Shown: piece after piece, positions 1 to 8,791 of the stretch | How positions within the stretch are numbered: the first letter of the stretch is position 1 | How the letters are laid out: every line of letters starts with the position of its first letter | From: Novipirellula herctigrandis | GTDB taxonomy: Bacteria > Planctomycetota > Planctomycetia > Pirellulales > Pirellulaceae | NCBI GenBank assembly: GCA_007859835.1 | Contig: SJPJ01000001.1 | Coordinates: forward strand, 8,446,464 to 8,510,463 | Length of the DNA stretch: 64,000 bases | Reading direction: 5' to 3' | Translations under genes and position numbers: made by a program | Notes under the pieces: model-generated | Seen by the model: only the letters and a program-made list of their open reading frames with translations | What the model was told of the DNA's origin: nothing | The model's database searches: none

Positions 1-186
1 AATCAGCAACGACCGATAGCAATTCGCTGTCGGAGGCTTTCGACCAAAGCCGATCGCATGCCAAAAGCTTGGCTCTTGATTACGAATCCACTGCGCAATG
101 GCCGTGCAACCGGTCGCACCGGTGAGCAGGCCACAGATAGTCGCCGCCAGCATGGCGAGCAATTCCCCGTCCGCGGGATTGGTCAC
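1..186 (-). CDS. ISAs1-like transposase, N-terminal part, cut by window edge
   Basis: The left edge holds the first 62 codons of a minus-strand gene with no stop before base 1. It starts at a GTG at 186, preceded by GGAG eight bases upstream and by an in-frame stop slightly further up. The residues resemble the DDE_Tnp_1-associated domain that opens ISAs1 / H-repeat transposases: an alanine-rich helix, then TAIAQWIRNQEP, then WHAIGFGRKPPTANCYRSLL. That domain normally follows about 30 residues containing a PDPR motif, which is absent here, so the copy may be N-terminally short. The catalytic DDE core would lie outside the window. I saw no terminal inverted repeat in the bases upstream of the start. 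Family assignment is from remembered family sequence. Confidence 0.6.
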   Translation of the reverse strand, partial: MTNPADGELLAMLAATICGLLTGATGCTAIAQWIRNQEPSFWHAIGFGRKPPTANCYRSLLI

Positions 187-546
187 TGAGATATCTCCGT
201 AAGGTTAAATGCACTCCGTTAATGCAACGAACCAATACTACGCATCAGATAACCGAAAATCAAACACTGAGTTGCCCAAGTGTTTTCATTGCTGTCGCTT
301 GCGTTTCATGGTGAATTTCAACTACAATCAAAGCTCAGCAGCGTCGCAATACTGCTGATTGAGCGTGTGCTAATTGATCGATTGATTCAATCATGGGCCA
401 CCAGTGCGATCCCCCCCCAATTGACCGAGATGATTCGAACGGAATCCTGTCGGTACCCACCCAAGATGTGCTTCATCCCCGCTCCAAACGCGTGAGCATG
501 TTTTATGAAGCGTCGCTACTAAAATCCAATACACGGAAGAATTATC
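187..546. other. Intergenic, no gene supported
   Basis: This is the divergent spacer between the transposase fragment and the aldo/keto reductase. Short open frames here show no domain, signal peptide or convincing ribosome-binding site. It should hold the promoters of both flanking genes, but no clear -35/-10 pair stood out. Confidence 0.5.
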
Positions 547-1551
547 ATGAAATACCAAAGACTGGGCTCATCCGATCTGAATGCATCCGTCGTTGCGATG
601 GGGGCTTGGGCAGTCGGGGGCGGAAAAAGTTGGGGAAACAAAGTCGACGACGACCAAGCGATTCGAACGATCGAATCGGCGTTTGATGCAGGGATCAATT
701 TCTTTGATACCGCGCCCGCCTATGGTTGGGGGCATAGCGAGAAACTTTTGGGCCAAGTCATCCAAGGCCGCCGAGACCAGTTTGTGATCGCCACCAAGTG
801 CGGCCTGTGGTGGGATGACGATCGTGGGTCATTCTTCGCGGATTTTGAAGACCGTCCAATCTATCGCACACTGCGTCCCGATACGATTGCCATCGAAGTC
901 GAACGATCGCTGAAAAATCTGAATACCGACGTCATTGACCTTTATCAAGTTCATTGGCCGGCGGTCGAACCGGAAAACACCCCAATTGCTGAAACCATGG
1001 CTGCGCTGCTAAAGCTGGTCGAGGCCGGAAAAGTGCGAGCGATTGGTGTCTGTAACGTCAGCGAACCAGAGCTGCAAGAGTATCTTGACTGTGGCCCAAT
1101 CGTCAGTGACCAGTTCCGCTACTCGATGATGTATCGCGAAGCGGACAACGATGTTCTGCCGCTATGCCGGAAACAGGGGCTATCGACGCTAACCTACATG
1201 TCGCTTGAACAGGGATTGTTAACCGGAAAGGTTACGGCGGCGACGACTTTTAAAGAGGGAGACATTCGTGCCCACGCTGGCTGGAACCCGTGGTACTTGC
1301 CCGCTAATCGCATGCGAGTGATCGAGTTGCTTGAGTCGTGGAAACCACTGTGTGAAAAACTCGGATGCAATCTAACGCAAATGGTGATCGCTTGGACTTT
1401 GGCGCAAGACGGCATCACGCATGTCTTGGCCGGAGCACGCCATCCCGAACAGATTCAACAAAACGCAGCCGCCGGCGATCTTACCCTCGATGAGGAAACG
1501 ATGCGAAAAATTAACACGGATCTTGCGGCACTCGGACAACCTGTTCAATAG
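547..1551 (+). CDS. Aldo/keto reductase
   Basis: A 334-residue cytoplasmic NAD(P)H-dependent oxidoreductase of the aldo/keto reductase superfamily, a TIM barrel that reduces aldehydes or ketones, often sugars. The catalytic tetrad is visible: Asp54 and Tyr59 in FFDTAPAYG, Lys84 in VIATKCG, and His136 in YQVHWP. The late GARHPEQI segment matches the cofactor-binding end of the family. Length is normal. The start is supported by GGAAG a few bases upstream. The next gene begins about 50 bases downstream on the same strand, so co-transcription is likely. The substrate cannot be read from sequence. An L-fucose or other sugar aldehyde is possible given the setting, but that is inference. Confidence 0.9.
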   Translation: MKYQRLGSSDLNASVVAMGAWAVGGGKSWGNKVDDDQAIRTIESAFDAGINFFDTAPAYGWGHSEKLLGQVIQGRRDQFVIATKCGLWWDDDRGSFFADFEDRPIYRTLRPDTIAIEVERSLKNLNTDVIDLYQVHWPAVEPENTPIAETMAALLKLVEAGKVRAIGVCNVSEPELQEYLDCGPIVSDQFRYSMMYREADNDVLPLCRKQGLSTLTYMSLEQGLLTGKVTAATTFKEGDIRAHAGWNPWYLPANRMRVIELLESWKPLCEKLGCNLTQMVIAWTLAQDGITHVLAGARHPEQIQQNAAAGDLTLDEETMRKINTDLAALGQPVQ

Positions 1552-1603
1552 TCCGGGGCTTCCATCACGAATTTCGTTCTATCACGTACGAGCTCAGCAG
1601 CAG

Positions 1604-4096
1604 ATGAAATCCCTTTTTAGCTCATTAATGCTAACCCTGGTAATCTTGTTATTCGGCACCATTGCCAACGCGAAACAGAGTGTCGCGACGATTGATTTCG
1701 ACAGCGAGACGGAGGATTTGTACCAAACTCTGCTCGCTGATTTGAAGAATATCGAGCGATTCGAGCTTTTCGCTGACGAGACTTTTTGCGATGAAGCATT
1801 GATCAAACGCAGTGATCGTGATCCGCTCGACATTCTGCTGCGAAGAACTGAGGCATTGCTCACCGATATTCGCGAAATACCCGACGCACCACAGCTTGAT
1901 AAGCTTGCCGCGAATCTAGCCAATTTGCGAGAGAAAGCCGATCTAACGGCAGTTGATCGCGAATCCAAACGCCGAGGGATCTTTGATCAAGTGGCATCGC
2001 TACAGCGGCGAATTGCTTTCCGTAACCCACTTTTGAACTTTGACAAGCTGCTATTTATCAAACGGGATCGAGCGACATTCAACCACATGTGCGATCAGTA
2101 CTATGGGGTCAACGCCGTTGCAGGCGGTGGTGTTTTTGTACTGAACAATCCGTTTAGTGATTCGCCAACGGAGACCGACCTGCTTAGCGAGACCGTTGTG
2201 ACCAGCGGACGTTTGCAGGGCAATCGGTTGGATAACGGCAGCGTACTGTCACCCGAACTCTCATTCGACGGCCGTACCGTAATGTTTGCGTACGTCGAGT
2301 GCGATGGTGACACCAATCACATTACCCATCTCGACCACGCCGTTAACGGGCATTGGAGTCGTGGGCGATGTTACCATTTGTTCTCGATGGATATCGATCC
2401 CGAAAAACTCAAAACATCGAACCTGCGACAGTTGACAGATGGCACGTTCAACGATTTTGATCCTTGCTTTATGCCTAACGGGCGGATTGCATTCGTTTCG
2501 GAACGACGTGGCGGCTATCTTCGCTGCGGGCGTGCGTGTCCGTCGTACACGGTTCACGATATGAATCCGGATGGTTCTGATATCCGGCTGTTGAGTCCGC
2601 ATGAGAACAACGAATGGCACCCGAGCGTTACGAACGACGGCATGATTCTATACACGCGCTGGGACTACGTGGACCGGCATGGCTGTACCGCTCATCATCC
2701 TTGGCTGATGACACCAGACGGACGCGACTCGCGTGCACTTCATGGCAACTTTTCGGTGAAAGCCGAGCGAGCAGACATGGAGATGGATCTGCGTGCAATC
2801 CCCCGTTCTCATAAAATCGTCGGCACCGCTGCGCCTCACCACGGGCAATCCTATGGTTCGCTCGTCATTGTTGATCCACTTGTTCCCGATGACGACGCGA
2901 TGGCACCGGTCCAGCGGATTACCCCGGATGTCGGTTTTCCCGAGAGTCAGAATGGACGTCAAGCGTACGGCACACCTTGGCCCCTGAGCGAAAAGTACTA
3001 TCTCTGCGTCTACGACGCCAAAATGCGAGAAGTCGCTGCGCGACAGAACAATCCCAACCATGCGGGCGACTATGGCATCTACCTCGTTGACGCTTTCGGC
3101 AACAAGATTCTGCTGCATCGTGATTCAGAGACCGCTTGTCTAAGCCCTCTTCCACTTCGCCCACGCAAAACCCCGCCCGTTGTCGCAGATCAAAGTGAAC
3201 GACTAGCACAACATCCGCCCGAGAACGGGACAATGGCAATCATCGACGTCTACGACAGCCAACTGCCCTGGCCCGAAGGGACGGAAATTAAGGCGTTACG
3301 AATCTATCAAATATATCCCAGTTCCAATCCATCGGCTTTTGGACTCAGTCCGCATCAACTGGGTCGACGCATTGCCGAGGCCCGCGATTCCAACAACCTT
3401 GCCCGCAGTGTCTTGGGTACGGTTCCGGTCGAAAAAGACGGCAGTGCTTTCTTTACAGTACCAGCGCTCAAGGAAGTCTATTTCCAAGCTCTTGACCAAG
3501 ATGGACTTGCAATCCAATCGATGCGTTCAGCCACTTGGGTGCAACCGGGCGAGCGTTTACTCTGTGCCGGTTGCCACGAACCAAAGCATCGTGCGCCGCT
3601 AATGCCAATGCATTCGCCGCTTGCATTTAAGAGAAAGCCATCCACGCCAACGCCTGATGTCGACGGAACCAACCCGTTCAGTTACCCACGTTTGGTCCAA
3701 CCGGTGCTCGATGCCAAGTGTGTGGCTTGCCATGCCGAGAAAGCTAACGACGGTGCGCCGCCGCTGGATAAGGGACTTGTCCAAGCCAACTTGACCGCAA
3801 ACAAAAACGGTCCAAAGTTGACCACCGTATTTCAGTCCTACGATAGCCTAATTCACGATTATGCATTTTGGAGTTACGGAGACCACTACCGAACGACGCC
3901 AGGCAAGTTTGGTGCTCGCGCATCAAAGCTGTACGAGCTTCTTAAGGCGGGTCACTACGATGTTCAATTGAGTGACGAAGAAATGCACCGCATCACAGTA
4001 TGGCTCGATTCGTTATCGAACTTCTATGGTGTTTACGAGGCCGAAGGCGGCCAAGCTCAATTGAAGGGTGAAATCGCCTTTCCCACCTTGCAATAG
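1604..4096 (+). CDS. Secreted HzsA-like protein with CxxCH haem motifs and TolB-type propeller
   Basis: An 830-residue exported protein. The start chosen is the ATG at 1604, which gives a clean signal peptide (MKSLFSSLMLTLVILLFG...ANA); the frame stays open upstream into the reductase gene, but that part is not signal-like. The central region has TolB-like propeller blades (LSPELSFDGRTVMFAY, FDPCFMPNGRIAFVSERRGG). Two c-type haem motifs follow, CAGCH at residues 654-658 and CVACH at 706-710. This layout resembles planctomycete proteins annotated as containing the hydrazine synthase alpha-subunit middle domain. Nothing else suggests anammox metabolism, so a periplasmic redox or polysaccharide-linked role is more likely. 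There is no strong Shine-Dalgarno sequence. Function is unknown. Confidence 0.75.
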   Translation: MKSLFSSLMLTLVILLFGTIANAKQSVATIDFDSETEDLYQTLLADLKNIERFELFADETFCDEALIKRSDRDPLDILLRRTEALLTDIREIPDAPQLDKLAANLANLREKADLTAVDRESKRRGIFDQVASLQRRIAFRNPLLNFDKLLFIKRDRATFNHMCDQYYGVNAVAGGGVFVLNNPFSDSPTETDLLSETVVTSGRLQGNRLDNGSVLSPELSFDGRTVMFAYVECDGDTNHITHLDHAVNGHWSRGRCYHLFSMDIDPEKLKTSNLRQLTDGTFNDFDPCFMPNGRIAFVSERRGGYLRCGRACPSYTVHDMNPDGSDIRLLSPHENNEWHPSVTNDGMILYTRWDYVDRHGCTAHHPWLMTPDGRDSRALHGNFSVKAERADMEMDLRAIPRSHKIVGTAAPHHGQSYGSLVIVDPLVPDDDAMAPVQRITPDVGFPESQNGRQAYGTPWPLSEKYYLCVYDAKMREVAARQNNPNHAGDYGIYLVDAFGNKILLHRDSETACLSPLPLRPRKTPPVVADQSERLAQHPPENGTMAIIDVYDSQLPWPEGTEIKALRIYQIYPSSNPSAFGLSPHQLGRRIAEARDSNNLARSVLGTVPVEKDGSAFFTVPALKEVYFQALDQDGLAIQSMRSATWVQPGERLLCAGCHEPKHRAPLMPMHSPLAFKRKPSTPTPDVDGTNPFSYPRLVQPVLDAKCVACHAEKANDGAPPLDKGLVQANLTANKNGPKLTTVFQSYDSLIHDYAFWSYGDHYRTTPGKFGARASKLYELLKAGHYDVQLSDEEMHRITVWLDSLSNFYGVYEAEGGQAQLKGEIAFPTLQ

Positions 4097-4181
4097 TTGC
4101 TCGGCCAAGTTGCGCTTGTTCTACGGACTAGGGCGATGTCTCGTGAGTGTGAATTGACGCACTCTTATGTGAGCCGCAAGA

Positions 4182-4221
4182 CGCTAGCCGCGGGTATTTC
4201 CAGGGGCACCGGTGGCTAGCG
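4182..4221. repeat. Inverted repeat between convergent genes
   Basis: CGCTAGCC at 4182-4189 pairs perfectly with GGCTAGCG at 4214-4221, and two further pairs are possible inward. The loop is about 20-24 bases. It sits in the 131-base gap where the HzsA-like gene and the GH92 gene converge. No T-run follows, so it is not a textbook intrinsic terminator. A dispersed palindromic (REP-like) element or a bidirectional mRNA end is possible. Confidence 0.5.
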
Positions 4222-4227
4222 ACCAGA

Positions 4228-7200
4228 TCACCTTTGATCCAAGGCGTCACCTTTGATCGATGGCTGTGTGCCGTCCGTTAGCAACTCAATCTCGGAAAGA
4301 GAAATCTTTTCATCCGCCGACGAAAACGTGAAGCGAAACTGCTGAAATGCCTTAGGGTTTTGGATCTTCATTGGCATTGTTTCACGACGGTGTGAAAAAG
4401 TCAGCCCCTCCCGCTTGTCGACGACGGTCCATGATTTTCCGTCGTTACTGCCTTCGAGCAGCCAAGACGAAGGGTCCGAATCGGACGATCCCGCAGTCAG
4501 CGTGTAGAAGGTCGGTCGCGGCTGGCCTTCACGATAGACGACGGTTGCTGCTGGGTTTGCGTGTGTGAATTCCACATGGGTTGCCGACGAATTGTCGATC
4601 AATTCACCCATGTCTTCGCCGCCGTTGCTCACCACATCCACTTGACTCGCGATGATCGTATCGGCTAACGGACTCGCAACCGTATCCCCCGTTGTGAGCG
4701 ATAGTAGTCCGTCACCCAAGCCAGTGCCCCACTGCGAAGGCCGTTGACCCACATGAAAATCAAGTGTTCCGCCAGCCTGGAAAAGCTCCGAGTTGATCGT
4801 CGTGCTTGTATGCGGTATGCCATTCACTTCAAGTGACTGTACATAAACCGTTTTCGATGTGTTCCCCGGGGCATTGATCACTAACGATTTGCCATTGCCC
4901 AAATCAATCGTGGCCTTTTCATACAAAGGCGAACCGACCACAAGTTGGTCTGATCCGACTTGCATGGGATACAACCCGAGTGCATTGAAAATATACCAAG
5001 CTGACATCTCACCGTTGTCCTCATCGCCGGGATAGCCTTGGCCGATTTCGGATCCCGTGAATGATCGCTGCAGTGCCTCGCGAACGATCTTCTGGGCCTT
5101 CGCTGGTGCGCCGGCAGCGTTGTAAATAAACGGCACGTGATGGCTCACTTGATTGCTGACGCCCCATTGACCGAAACGGCCATCGCGGGCTTCGACTTCT
5201 TCGTGAATCGGACCAAGTGAAGTCTCGGGTGTGGAGAAGAAAAGGTCCAGCTTCTTTTCAAGACCTGTTTTTCCACCGTATAGATTCGCAAGGCCATTAG
5301 GGTCTTGAGGTGCGTGATAAGCAAAGTTCCAACCGTTGGTTTCCGTATAAGGACCAAACCATCGCGTCGGATCGTAACGGTCCGCAGGTACATCGAAGCG
5401 GCCGTCGGCCTTGCGGGCCTGGAAGAACTCGATCGTTGGATCAAACAGATTCACATAATTCTTCGCACGGGACAGATAGTATTCGCGTTCCTCTCGCAAG
5501 CGGGCTCGCCGATGTTCAGGCGTCGCTGGATCCTCGGCTAACGCTGCGGCCATATTGCCAATACCAAAGTCATTGATAAAGCCTTCGGTAGCCCAGGAAA
5601 CGCTTTCGTGTTCAGACGCTGGCGTGTAGCCGAGGAAGGTGGACGTCGTCAGACCCTTGCGGCCGACATTGGGATTGTCCGATGGGACCGCAGCATTCTT
5701 TACTGCCGCGTCATACGTCGCCAACGGATCAACCAATTTAACACCACGCAGGTATGCATCAGCGAAAGCCACATCGGAACTCGTACCAGTCATGATGTTT
5801 GCATAGCCGGGCGAAGACCAGCGTGCGATCCAGCCACCATCGCGATACTGATCCACGAAACCGTCAATCAACTCTGCTGCAATCTCTGGATACAGCAGCG
5901 AATAGGCCGGCCAAGTCGTGCGATAGGTATCCCAAAAACCATTGTTGACATACATCTTTCCCGAGACGATCTTCGCTCCGGTTTCCGTGGGGCTGCTGGT
6001 GCTCTCGGGCGGGCTCACCGGACTGGCATACTTGTAGTTGGGCTGCTCTGGCGTTCCCGTGTTTTCGAAGTGTGCGTTTGGGTAGACGTTTAGCCGGTAA
6101 AGGCAACCATAGAGTGTCACCAACTCGGTTTCGGAAGCCCCTTCGACTGTGATCACATCGAGTCGGTCATTCCAAATCTTACGAGCTTGCTCGCGGATTA
6201 CATCAAACTCCTGACCGCCGACTTCCATTTCCAAGTTCTTTGCTGCCTGGTCCAGGCTAATTAGCGAAGTCGCTAGCCGCAGTGTCACTGTTTTGTTGTC
6301 CGTTGTGTCAAACGTCGCATACTTGGTGAGCAAACGTCCTTCCGGCGCGAGCCCCGTTTTTGTTGGCACTTGGTCGAAGGTGCCAGAAACAAACATTCTG
6401 CTTTGGCCAACACGGAAACCGGCGCCATGGTCGACCCAACCAGTCACGGATCCGGTTGACGGATCGATCGAAAAGTTTCCATCACTGTTAGGTGCATCCA
6501 ACACGACATGCCCCGAGTCGCCAACAAAACGGAAACGCATCAACATACCGCGACTCGTTGGCGTCATCTCGGCCCGGACACCGTTGTCCAGATCGACACG
6601 ATAGTAGTCTGGTTGTGCAGTCTCATTGTCGTGGCGAAAAGTGACGGCACGAAGATGATGGTCACCGCTGGGAGCGGATTCTGATGTCGCATCGCCGGCA
6701 ACGGGCATCACCGAAAATTGATTTCGGTCTCCCATCCATGGGCTTGGTTGGTGACAAATCCCGAGTCCTTCAAAGCGTGGTCGGTTTTGGTCATCATTGT
6801 CTTGCTGATAAGAGTATTCACGCGACGATGCCGCTGCGTTCGTCACAGGAACCAGGAAGTTGAATCCGTTCGGAATCGTCGTGATCGCTTCGTTTGATCC
6901 GCGTGAAAAAGCAGAGGACGAATTTGTTCCGCGACGAGTGTCGACATAATGCGTTAGGCTAGAACCATCAATGTTCTTGGGAGTAGCTTCGATCTTGATA
7001 TCGTCAATCCATCCTTGGAACTCAGTCGTGTCGGTCGCACCATGGTTGTCGTACGATAGTTGGATCGCGCGAACGGTCTTTCCCTTCGCGATCCTACCAA
7101 GCTCGATTCGAACTTGATTCCATTGATTTGGATAGAGCACCTTTCCGGAGCCTTGGCCATGTGCGGTCGCGGAAACGTCATAGGCATCAATAGGATCCAA

Positions 7201-8211
7201 ACTTGAAAGCTGCGTTCCATCGGAAAAACGCAAGTCAATCGCCGCATAGGTCGAAGGATATTGCAAATCATTTCCCGTGAGTTCGGGGAAGATGCAATAG
7301 GAAAGCCGAGTCGTTTTACTGACCGGAATATTGACGTCGAAAATTCGGTTTGTCGCATAGCCACGACCGTCGGCGGTATGCTTCCCAGCGTACTTAAGCG
7401 AATGCATTCCGGTGAACCCCGCACGAGGCTTCATATTGTAACCACCCGATGGACCTGAGCCGACTTTTGTCGTCATTGGCGAAGACCTTTTGGTCTTGTC
7501 CTCTGCCGGAATGAGGTCCCATCCGGCCAACTGCAACATGTCCCCGAAATGATTTGAGAAAATATCAAGGCGATAAAACCGGTACGGTCTAGGCGACGAA
7601 ACCTTGTAGCTCTTCGTGACCCCGCGCTGAGGATCTTCCCACTTCTGATTCTTTTGAGTATCCAGGGTCGTCCATGAAGTTCCGTCGTCCGATCCGAGCA
7701 ATCGCCAATCGCGAGGATCACGCCCTGGGAAATCGTTTCCTGACGTAAGGGTATAGCGGACGGCCTCACCGGGATTCGTCAGTTTGTATCTCAACGAAGC
7801 ATTCTTCTTGAACGCCAGCCATTTGGATGCTGCATCACCGTCCGCTAAGCAAACCGCTGTTTCTCTGGGTGGATTTTCGACATTGGCAATAACTGCTTCG
7901 ATCCGATCCATTAGTGAGTTAGCAACTTTGCCTTGAACATTCATTTGTGTCTGTTCACGTCCATCAGTCACTTCGACCGTGTTTTCCAGCGGCAGGTGAT
8001 CCTCAGATGGCTCAAACGAAGTCGAGAAATCGAGTAAATCGACCTTGCCGGTAAGCTCTTCTGCTTGGATTTGTACTCCATAAGTCAAACAGAGGCTGGT
8101 CATCAGAGTGGCTGCGACGAACCTCTTGACAACGTCATGCCCAAACAAGTTGCGGCAACGACGGATGGTTTGAACCGATGATAGTAAGGCATATATGCGT
8201 GACTTCGCCAT
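4228..8211 (-). CDS. GH92 family alpha-mannosidase with discoidin-like domains
   Basis: A very large exported glycosidase (1327 residues). The start used is the ATG at 8211, with GAGG five bases upstream; a weaker ATG lies at 8229. After an N-terminal signal region comes a discoidin-like (F5/8 C) module with YTLTSGNDFPGRDPRDWRLL and DDGTSWTTL. The GH92 catalytic part follows, recognisable by TTIPNGFNFLVPVTNA, WDTYRTTWPAYSLLYP, WFGPYTETNGWNF and the family signature GDEDNGEMSAWYIFNALGLYP near residues 1055-1075. A second discoidin-like module closes the protein (DPSSWLLEGSNDGKSWTVVD). GH92 enzymes are calcium-dependent exo-acting alpha-mannosidases that trim mannose from glycans. The two carbohydrate-binding-type modules suggest a polymeric or glycoprotein substrate. 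Typical GH92 proteins are about 750 residues, so the extra length is the added modules. Confidence 0.92.
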   Translation of the reverse strand: MAKSRIYALLSSVQTIRRCRNLFGHDVVKRFVAATLMTSLCLTYGVQIQAEELTGKVDLLDFSTSFEPSEDHLPLENTVEVTDGREQTQMNVQGKVANSLMDRIEAVIANVENPPRETAVCLADGDAASKWLAFKKNASLRYKLTNPGEAVRYTLTSGNDFPGRDPRDWRLLGSDDGTSWTTLDTQKNQKWEDPQRGVTKSYKVSSPRPYRFYRLDIFSNHFGDMLQLAGWDLIPAEDKTKRSSPMTTKVGSGPSGGYNMKPRAGFTGMHSLKYAGKHTADGRGYATNRIFDVNIPVSKTTRLSYCIFPELTGNDLQYPSTYAAIDLRFSDGTQLSSLDPIDAYDVSATAHGQGSGKVLYPNQWNQVRIELGRIAKGKTVRAIQLSYDNHGATDTTEFQGWIDDIKIEATPKNIDGSSLTHYVDTRRGTNSSSAFSRGSNEAITTIPNGFNFLVPVTNAAASSREYSYQQDNDDQNRPRFEGLGICHQPSPWMGDRNQFSVMPVAGDATSESAPSGDHHLRAVTFRHDNETAQPDYYRVDLDNGVRAEMTPTSRGMLMRFRFVGDSGHVVLDAPNSDGNFSIDPSTGSVTGWVDHGAGFRVGQSRMFVSGTFDQVPTKTGLAPEGRLLTKYATFDTTDNKTVTLRLATSLISLDQAAKNLEMEVGGQEFDVIREQARKIWNDRLDVITVEGASETELVTLYGCLYRLNVYPNAHFENTGTPEQPNYKYASPVSPPESTSSPTETGAKIVSGKMYVNNGFWDTYRTTWPAYSLLYPEIAAELIDGFVDQYRDGGWIARWSSPGYANIMTGTSSDVAFADAYLRGVKLVDPLATYDAAVKNAAVPSDNPNVGRKGLTTSTFLGYTPASEHESVSWATEGFINDFGIGNMAAALAEDPATPEHRRARLREEREYYLSRAKNYVNLFDPTIEFFQARKADGRFDVPADRYDPTRWFGPYTETNGWNFAYHAPQDPNGLANLYGGKTGLEKKLDLFFSTPETSLGPIHEEVEARDGRFGQWGVSNQVSHHVPFIYNAAGAPAKAQKIVREALQRSFTGSEIGQGYPGDEDNGEMSAWYIFNALGLYPMQVGSDQLVVGSPLYEKATIDLGNGKSLVINAPGNTSKTVYVQSLEVNGIPHTSTTINSELFQAGGTLDFHVGQRPSQWGTGLGDGLLSLTTGDTVASPLADTIIASQVDVVSNGGEDMGELIDNSSATHVEFTHANPAATVVYREGQPRPTFYTLTAGSSDSDPSSWLLEGSNDGKSWTVVDKREGLTFSHRRETMPMKIQNPKAFQQFRFTFSSADEKISLSEIELLTDGTQPSIKGDALDQR

Positions 8212-8791
8212 GGTTTCCTCGTGAAGCATAATGAATTGAATGGCAGTGCACCGTTGTACTGGATCGGGATTATACAGCTACCTCGCAAACCAGTCAGATG
8301 TGCGAAGCTATCTTTTGGCAATCAGCAGAAAAAGAATAGCGTGTTGGGTTGCTGTGGGTTTGGTGATGCACTCGCGCGAGGTTGGTTTTCTGCCGCCATG
8401 GAACACATTCGTTCATATCGCTCGCGGACTATCGCTTCATCGAGGGCCAGCGGCAGATCATGGAGATCGCCATATCGCGTTGCTTCACCAAGAATTCGCC
8501 AACTGCAAATCGCAGACGCAATGGATTGGCAAAAGGACGACCAACGCCCATGCCATGGGACTCGCACCACATCCCAGCTATTAAGTAAAGCAACTTGCCG
8601 CCGGTCTATCCCCCGGTCCCAACGTTTGACTATTCGTTGCTACGTAGGCATTCGTTGGTTCCGACAATTGGTCTTCCAGATCGCGAATACCGACCTCATG
8701 GTCGCTACCAGGTGGCCTGATCCCCAAATGGACACATGAGTTATGAGCTTGAAGGTCGCTGCCGAGGGAAACTTCGGAGCCCGCCCCGTCA
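8212..8791. other. Intergenic, possible old repeat, no supported gene
   Basis: A 580-base gap between two minus-strand hydrolase genes. Several overlapping open frames occur on both strands around 8240-8740, none with a start signal, signal peptide or domain I recognise. Simultaneous long frames on both strands are more typical of a non-coding dispersed repeat or a decayed insertion than of a gene. Confidence 0.4.

Noticed and set aside
1421..1603. Upstream extension of the HzsA-like gene overlapping the aldo/keto reductase
   Set aside because: The extension has no signal-peptide or domain content and overlaps a well-supported gene; the signal peptide begins at 1604.
1604..4096. Reading the HzsA-like gene as evidence of anammox metabolism
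   Set aside because: No other hydrazine synthase or anammox gene is present, and such relatives are common in aerobic planctomycetes.
8221..8739. Plus-strand open frame of 172 codons
   Set aside because: No family resemblance, no ribosome-binding site, and competing frames occur on both strands.
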